Source: Hyphomicrobiales bacterium (GTDB lineage Bacteria; Pseudomonadota; Alphaproteobacteria; Rhizobiales; Rhizobiaceae). Taken from it: a stretch of 64,000 nucleotides of DNA. Positions 59,346 to 64,000 of this stretch are shown in pieces. Position numbers and translations under genes: made by a program. The notes below the pieces were generated by a model that was not told the DNA's origin, searched no databases, and saw only the letters and a program-made list of their open reading frames with translations. The DNA is taken from the NCBI GenBank assembly GCA_900472575.1, contig UCIV01000008.1:41351-105350 (forward strand), given 5' to 3'. Numbering within the stretch: position 1 is the stretch's first letter; every line of letters begins with the position of its first letter.

Positions 59346-59903
59346 GTGAGCGGAGAGAGCGAGCAGGATCAGGCAATCGTTGTCACGCCACGCATGCTGG
59401 CTTGGGCGCGCAATTCCGCCATCTATCGGCTGTCGCGCAGGATGATGTCCGAACGCGAGCTGGCCGACGCCATCAAGCGAAAGGCCAGGCAGAAGTTCGA
59501 GGATATTTCCGACGAAGACCTGCAGATCTTGGCTGCGGCCGCGCTCGAATGCGGCCGTACACTGGGCTGCCTCGATGATGCGAATTATGCCGAGACCAAG
59601 GTTCGTTCGGGCGTGCGGACGGGGCGCTCACGGCGCATGCTGCAACGAAAGCTGCAGGAGAAAGGCATAACCTCAGAAACCGCTGCGGTCGCCCTTGAAG
59701 ATGCCGACGATCTCCAGGCCGCGCTCGCCTATGCGCGACGCCGCGGCTTCGGGCCCTATCGGCGCGAGCACGCCGATGAAAAGCGGATCCTCAAGGAATT
59801 GTCTTCACTCGCGCGTAACGGCTTCGGTTCCGATATAGCCCGGCGCGTTATCGGTCTCAGTCGAGAGGATGCGGACGAGATGTTGTCGGCCGCGCCGCTT
59901 TAG
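59346..59903 (+). CDS. recX: Regulatory protein RecX
   Basis: 185-residue helical protein of the RecX family, which inhibits or modulates RecA filaments. Recognisable parts: LAWARNSAIYRLSRRMMSERELADAI, here cited by RRMMSERELADAI; LDDANYAETKVRSGVRTGRS; and LQRKLQEKGI. The start is GTG 59346, nine bases after AAGGAG. In many bacteria recX follows recA; here it lies 25 kb away behind tgt. No LexA box was seen immediately upstream. Confidence 0.82.
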   Translation: MSGESEQDQAIVVTPRMLAWARNSAIYRLSRRMMSERELADAIKRKARQKFEDISDEDLQILAAAALECGRTLGCLDDANYAETKVRSGVRTGRSRRMLQRKLQEKGITSETAAVALEDADDLQAALAYARRRGFGPYRREHADEKRILKELSSLARNGFGSDIARRVIGLSREDADEMLSAAPL

Positions 59904-59916
59904 CAACGGTTTCTCG

Positions 59917-60342
59917 TCAGATGCCGGTGCTCGTTGAGTTTTTCATCATCCTGACGCCATTCACCTTGTAGGTGCCGTCGTCCATCAGCCGCATTTCGTA
60001 GATCGCGGTCCAGTCCTTGCCGCCCGGCCCGGTGATCATCACCTCCTGAAACACCATCTCGCCGCCGCCGACCAGTTTAGAGCGGCCGAAGGCATAGTTT
60101 CCTGCGTGATAGACTGCCTCGTAATTTTTCTGCACCATAGTCAGGAATGCATTCTCGTCGGGATACATCATCCGGATATCGGGGGAGGCGTATGAATAAG
60201 CCTTCTCCGCATCGTCCCGCATCAGCGCCCTTATTTGTTCCGAAATCACCGACTGGGCCTGCAATGCAGGGTCCTCGGCATGGACGACAGGAGGAGCGAC
60301 AAGCACCAGAGTAGCAACCAGCGAAGCAAAGCGAGCGACCAT
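59917..60342 (-). CDS. Secreted DUF4864 protein
   Basis: 141 residues with a signal peptide (VATLVLVAPPVVHAED), presumably periplasmic. The mature domain has the DUF4864 pattern: VISEQIRALMRDDAEKAYSYA, SPDIRMMYPDENAFLTMV, YRAV-like YEAVYHAGNYAFG and a C-terminal GTYKVNGVRMMK. This is a SnoaL/NTF2-like small fold of unknown role. Good ribosome binding site (GGAG). Convergent with recX. Confidence 0.88.
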   Translation of the reverse strand: MVARFASLVATLVLVAPPVVHAEDPALQAQSVISEQIRALMRDDAEKAYSYASPDIRMMYPDENAFLTMVQKNYEAVYHAGNYAFGRSKLVGGGEMVFQEVMITGPGGKDWTAIYEMRLMDDGTYKVNGVRMMKNSTSTGI

Positions 60343-60537
60343 CAGACGTTCTCCAGCAAGAAGATTGATGGTAGCGCGTTTCTGACCGCTGAAAAGATGG
60401 GCATGCGAATTTTATCGGCAGATCGCGTAATTGAAGCCGGCTGCTTTGTAATGCAGGGCAGGGTCCTGTCATACGCGCTTGTTGTTCCCGTGACCTTTTG
60501 CGACGAATGCCGTGCCTGATTCGATCGGATACCCTTT

Positions 60538-61683
60538 ATGACTCTTCTGCCCCCGGCCTTGCTCTATTTCAGCAATGCCATTCTCTTCATTTCACTGTTC
60601 ACCCGCCTGCCTTCCATCCAGGAAACCCTTCAAGTCGACAAGGCGGTGCTCGGCCTCGCGCTGCTCAGCGCTCCCATCGGAACCTTTCTTGCCCTGCCGA
60701 TCGCCGGCCGCATCACCGATCGCCTGACGCCGCGTCTGACCGCCGTCACCATGCTGCCGATCGTTGCGCTTTTGAGCCCGCTGCTGACGATCTTTCCGCT
60801 GCCGGGTTTCATCTTTTGTTTCTTTCTTTTCGGATTTTTCCGTACCATTTTCGACGTCGCGGCAAACATGATCTCCGCCGGCATCGAGGCGCGCACGGGC
60901 GTCAAGGTCCTCTCCCGCAGTCACGGTTTCTGGTCGGTCGGCCTTCTGGTCGGCTCGCTTGCATCCGGTTTTCTGGCGGAGGAGGGGATTTCCCCGACAA
61001 TCCAGCAGAGCATGGCGGCTGCGCTTGTTCTTCTTGCCTGTCTCACGGTCTTCCTGTTGACGCCCGCCGACCCGCCGGCCGTACCCACGACAAAACGTCG
61101 CTCCGCCTATGTCCTGCCGGATCGCACTATCCTGCTGATCTGCGTCATGGTCTTCGGTCTCTGCATTGTCGAGGGCGCGATTTATGACTGGGGCATCTTC
61201 TTCCTGCGCGAGGAATTGCGCGTAGACCCGGCGCTCGCCGGCACGCTCTACGCCGCATTCACCATCGGCATGGGCCTGACCCGCATGATGGGCGACATGC
61301 TGCGCGATCGTTTTGGCGCGCTGGCTCTGATCCGCATGTCGGCAGTGACAGTCGCGGTCGGCATCGTGCTTCTGGTCTCGTCTCCATCCTACATATATGC
61401 GGGCGTGGCACTCTTCCTGATTGGCTGCGGTATCGCTCTGGCCTTCCCGCTGGCAGTTGCCACCACCATCGCGCTCGGCAAGGGCCAGCCATCGGAAAAC
61501 CTGGCGGCTCTCGCCCTGACCTTGATGTTGTCCACCATCGGCGTTCCACCGCTTCTCGGATTCATTGCCGAGCATGTGAGCCTGACCGCGACTTTCCTGG
61601 TGCTTCTGCCCTGCGTTTTCATAAGTTTCCTGATGGCACCGGTCGCGGAAGGTAAACGCCCGTTTCGCTTCAGAAAACAATAA
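60538..61683 (+). CDS. MFS transporter, YbjJ-like
   Basis: 381 residues, twelve membrane helices, major facilitator superfamily. The N-terminal FTRLPSIQETLQVDKAVLGLALL and the HGFWSVGLLVGSL segment resemble the YbjJ/FucP-like group. Substrate unknown. The ribosome binding site is weak. No regulator or enzyme gene is adjacent to hint at the cargo. Confidence 0.85.
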   Translation: MTLLPPALLYFSNAILFISLFTRLPSIQETLQVDKAVLGLALLSAPIGTFLALPIAGRITDRLTPRLTAVTMLPIVALLSPLLTIFPLPGFIFCFFLFGFFRTIFDVAANMISAGIEARTGVKVLSRSHGFWSVGLLVGSLASGFLAEEGISPTIQQSMAAALVLLACLTVFLLTPADPPAVPTTKRRSAYVLPDRTILLICVMVFGLCIVEGAIYDWGIFFLREELRVDPALAGTLYAAFTIGMGLTRMMGDMLRDRFGALALIRMSAVTVAVGIVLLVSSPSYIYAGVALFLIGCGIALAFPLAVATTIALGKGQPSENLAALALTLMLSTIGVPPLLGFIAEHVSLTATFLVLLPCVFISFLMAPVAEGKRPFRFRKQ

Positions 61684-61819
61684 TTGTGGGCAAAGCCGGG
61701 CAGGGTGGGAAGCCGCCCATAATTGGCCATAAGAATGGGTAAGGGGTTGAGCCATCGAGGCTTAACGCTTACGACTAAGATTGCTCCAAGCATGACATGC
61801 CGAAGACAGGTGACGCTCC

Positions 61820-62404
61820 TTGATCGACCCCTATGACATTCTGGGCCTTTCGCGAGACGCAGATAACGCGGCGGTAAAATCCGCCTACAGGAAGCGTGTG
61901 AAAACGGCTCATCCGGACGCAGGTGGCGACCAAAAGGCTTTCGGCGACCTGAAGCGGGCTTATGAACTGCTGCTCGATCCCGTGCGCCGCAAGGTTTTCG
62001 ACGATACCGGCTATGATCCGGAACTGGCGGATACCAGGGACCTTCAGGGGCTCGTCATTCTGGAAACGCTCGTCAACGAAATGATCCTCGACGAGCGCGA
62101 GCCTGGTTCATTCGATCCCGTCGCCTCCATGCGCCGCAAGTTGACCGACCGGATCGTCAGCGCACGGTTCCATATCCTGGAAATGGAACGGCATCGCGCC
62201 CGCATCCGCAATCATATGGACCGGATGGGCCGCAAGCCCGGAACCGACGTGCTGGGGCGCATGCTGAAGGCGCGTTGCGAGACGATCGGCGAGGCGATTT
62301 CGAAGTCCGAAGCCGAGATCAAGACGATCGAACAGGCCTATGGCATGCTCGACGGTTATGCCTACGAGCTCGAAATTCCCGAGATCCAGGACGCTGCCGA
62401 ATAA
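61820..62404 (+). CDS. J-domain (DnaJ-like) protein
   Basis: 194 residues. The N-terminal J domain has YDILGLSRDADNAAVKSAYRKR and the HPD motif in TAHPDAGGD, so it can stimulate an Hsp70. The Gly/Phe and zinc-finger regions of DnaJ are absent; the C-terminus is helical (MERHRARIRNHMDRMGRK, SKSEAEIKTIEQAYGML). It begins with TTG at 61820, seven bases after ACAGGTGA. Client unknown. Confidence 0.87.
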   Translation: MIDPYDILGLSRDADNAAVKSAYRKRVKTAHPDAGGDQKAFGDLKRAYELLLDPVRRKVFDDTGYDPELADTRDLQGLVILETLVNEMILDEREPGSFDPVASMRRKLTDRIVSARFHILEMERHRARIRNHMDRMGRKPGTDVLGRMLKARCETIGEAISKSEAEIKTIEQAYGMLDGYAYELEIPEIQDAAE

Positions 62405-62451
62405 CTCCGGCAGCCTCATCCAGCTTTTAAACTGAATTCCGGAGACGATTG

Positions 62452-62943
62452 ATGTCACTCTCTATTCGCCCCGCCACGCGTGGTGATGCCGTAACCCTGC
62501 TTGGATTCATTCGCGAACTTGCGATCTATGAAAAAGCCGAGCACGAAGTGGCAGCCACCGTCGAGACGATCGAACAGTCGATCTTCGGTCCCCGCTCGGT
62601 GACGCAGGCGCTGATCTGCGAAAAGGACGGGCAAGCGATCGGCATGGCGATCTGGTTCTTCAACTATTCCACCTGGCAAGCTCGCAACGGGTTGTATCTG
62701 GAGGACCTCTATGTGACGCCCAGCGCGCGAGGTTTTGGAGCCGGCAAGGCATTGCTGCTGCGACTGGCCCAGATTGCACTGGAAAATGGCTGCGGCCGTT
62801 TCGAATGGAGCGTACTCGACTGGAACGAACCGGCAATCAAGGTTTATGATGCCATCGGTGCCGAACCGCAGAATGAATGGATTCGCTACCGGCTCGCCGG
62901 AGATGCGCTGACCGCTTTCGCCGAAAAGCGGGCAGGGCCTTAA
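62452..62943 (+). CDS. GNAT family N-acetyltransferase
   Basis: 163 residues. GNAT fold with acetyl-CoA loop VTPSARGFGAGKALL (R/Q-x-x-G-x-G/A pattern) and the C-terminal WNEPAIKVYDAIGA. IRPATRGDAVTLLGFI and ELAIYEKAEHEV at the N-terminus resemble the diamine/spermidine acetyltransferase-like group. The ATG at 62452 has GGAG seven bases upstream; a TTG immediately before is in frame. Confidence 0.9.
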   Translation: MSLSIRPATRGDAVTLLGFIRELAIYEKAEHEVAATVETIEQSIFGPRSVTQALICEKDGQAIGMAIWFFNYSTWQARNGLYLEDLYVTPSARGFGAGKALLLRLAQIALENGCGRFEWSVLDWNEPAIKVYDAIGAEPQNEWIRYRLAGDALTAFAEKRAGP

Positions 62944-63100
62944 GCCTCTGCCTCACGCGATCCGAGGAGACGTACTCAAAAACACGACTTGCATCGCTTT
63001 TTTCGAGTATGCCGCGGCTTTAATACAATTGTTCTTAACGGGAGATTTCGGCCGACATGACGTGATGTTGCAAGGCTCGCTCTCTCGCGGACGCAGGATT

Positions 63101-63640
63101 TCAGACGGTCCTAAAATCCCCGTCGTCACGGGGCAGGTGGCCGCCCGGCGTCAGGTCGTCTACCGCACGCGGCAGATCCTTGCTCAGGCGCGCAAGAATC
63201 TCTTCTCGCGAAAGGCCGGTCTTCGCCGAAAGCTCTTCGAGCACGTCGGGTCCGATTGCCTGCTCGAGTTGAACGTCGTCGATATCCTCGTTAGCGCCTG
63301 GATTTACCCAGGATTCGGCCTTTTCTCCAAGCCCGTTCTGCTGGAACGTCTTCAAGAGATCGCCCAGACCGCCGCTGAGAATCCCGCCGGACGCAAGTCC
63401 GCCAAGAAGGCCGCCCAAGCCGCCGAGCCCACCGGCACCGCCGCCGCCGGCTAACTTGCCGAACAGATCATCGAGTCCGGCCGTCTGAGGCTGTGGCGAT
63501 CGACCATCCGGTTGCGCGATATTCGGATCTCCAGCCTGAGGGTTCTGTATTCCGCGCAGCATTTCCGCGATCTTGTCTCTGTTCTGATATCCGGCGACCG
63601 CAAGAACGCCGAGCAATGCTTTCAATTGACCACTCACCAT
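63101..63640 (-). CDS. YidB/DUF937 family protein
   Basis: 179 residues. Helical start (LKALLGVLAVAGYQNRDKIAEML), then a Gly-rich low-complexity stretch (GLGGLGGLLGGL) and the DUF937/YidB C-terminal domain (WVNPGANEDIDDVQLEQAIG, LSREEILARLSKDLP). Function unknown. The ATG at 63640 is chosen over 63655 because GGAGG lies eight bases before it. The downstream stretch to the window end holds no clear gene. Confidence 0.85.
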   Translation of the reverse strand: MVSGQLKALLGVLAVAGYQNRDKIAEMLRGIQNPQAGDPNIAQPDGRSPQPQTAGLDDLFGKLAGGGGAGGLGGLGGLLGGLASGGILSGGLGDLLKTFQQNGLGEKAESWVNPGANEDIDDVQLEQAIGPDVLEELSAKTGLSREEILARLSKDLPRAVDDLTPGGHLPRDDGDFRTV

Positions 63641-64000
63641 AGCTCTTTCCTCCATTTTGCGAGCCTCACGAGCGAGGCGCTGACGAGTTCAAAATCATCA
63701 GGTTTGAAACGCCGGTTTGCAACGAATTGGCATGCACGACTTAAACAAGCAGAGTTAGCCAATCCGAACATCAGTTCAGCAGAACAAAGGTCAAACTGGC
63801 CACTTGGTCATTTAGGACAGGCTTATATATTTTCCATCGACTGGACGAAGTTTGTCTGAGTTCCCGAATTCATCGGGCAGGGCGAAGGCTGCGACAAACG
63901 AGTTAGGTTAAACGTAAAGTGCAACACGGAGAGAATGTCTTCGTCGCACTTCATCCTTGAACCCAGCCTAGCCACATACGATGTCAAAGCTGGATAGGTC
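63641..64000. other. Right-hand edge, no clear gene
   Basis: A+T-richer intergenic sequence. The only coding hint is a 20-codon frame at 63935-63997 (MSSSHFILEPS start, preceded by CGGAGAGA) that overlaps a second ATG at 63981 whose frame runs off the window. It may be a leader peptide of a gene that begins beyond the edge. The strand of that gene would be plus. Confidence 0.4.

Overview
The window is ordinary chromosomal DNA of an alphaproteobacterium, almost certainly a member of the Rhizobiaceae (Rhizobium/Neorhizobium/Agrobacterium group; the genus cannot be fixed from sequence alone). The evidence is a Dme-type chimeric malic enzyme, a cobalamin-riboswitch-controlled bluB, alphaproteobacterial SOS boxes of the form GAAC-N7-GAAC, a CckA hybrid kinase, a rhizobial intergenic mosaic repeat, and a 2040-residue apolipoprotein-like protein that matches the polar-growth protein GPR/RgsE. 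No rRNA, tRNA, CRISPR array, prophage, insertion sequence or plasmid-type gene was seen. Genes are dense, G+C-rich and mostly housekeeping.

Layout. 1-4.1 kb: the 3' part of nadE, a TolB-like propeller protein, the riboswitch with bluB, and a secreted DUF2865-like protein. 4.1-9.8 kb: malic enzyme, an LpxH-like phosphoesterase, an MFS permease and a dipeptide epimerase. 9.8-13.9 kb: an Mla-type lipid-transport operon (STAS-MlaE, MlaF, MlaD, auxiliary lipoprotein). 13.9-20.6 kb: a small P-loop kinase and the giant GPR homologue. 21-25.5 kb: an Hpt protein, a [2Fe-2S] ferredoxin, a candidate orphan ncRNA, a DUF922 protease-like protein, the folP-folB-folK operon and a secreted protein. 25.5-30.4 kb: YcjF-like and YcjX proteins, a SixA-type phosphatase, dksA and a FliO-like protein. 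30.6-38.4 kb: cckA, recA, alaS and ttcA. 38.4-45.3 kb: an inositol-phosphatase family protein, hspQ, an EamA transporter, glnA and glnB behind a sigma54/NtrC promoter, nnrDE and a DUF72 protein. 45.3-51.4 kb: uvrA and ssb diverging from a shared SOS box, an RDD-like protein, an HPP-CBS protein and MarC. 51.6-55.3 kb: gyrA, then a cluster of very small membrane proteins. 55.3-64 kb: coaD, two cyclophilins, queA-tgt, recX, a DUF4864 protein, an MFS permease, a J-domain protein, a GNAT acetyltransferase and a YidB/DUF937 protein.

Several themes link the genes. Cell envelope and polar growth are represented by GPR, Mla, the LpxH-like enzyme and CckA. The SOS response covers recA and uvrA/ssb, with recX further away. 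Nitrogen control is visible at glnB-glnA. Queuosine synthesis is covered by queA and tgt.

The least explained parts are these: a post-gyrA cluster of two or three tiny membrane-protein genes carrying a duplicated promoter block (54.6-55.3 kb); a candidate minus-strand ncRNA at about 22 kb; a strong hairpin against the start codon of the MFS gene at 7.59 kb; and loss of zinc-ligand cysteines in Tgt, DksA and the first UvrA zinc finger. Many starts were moved downstream or to GTG/TTG because a good ribosome binding site dictates it; the reasons are given per gene.
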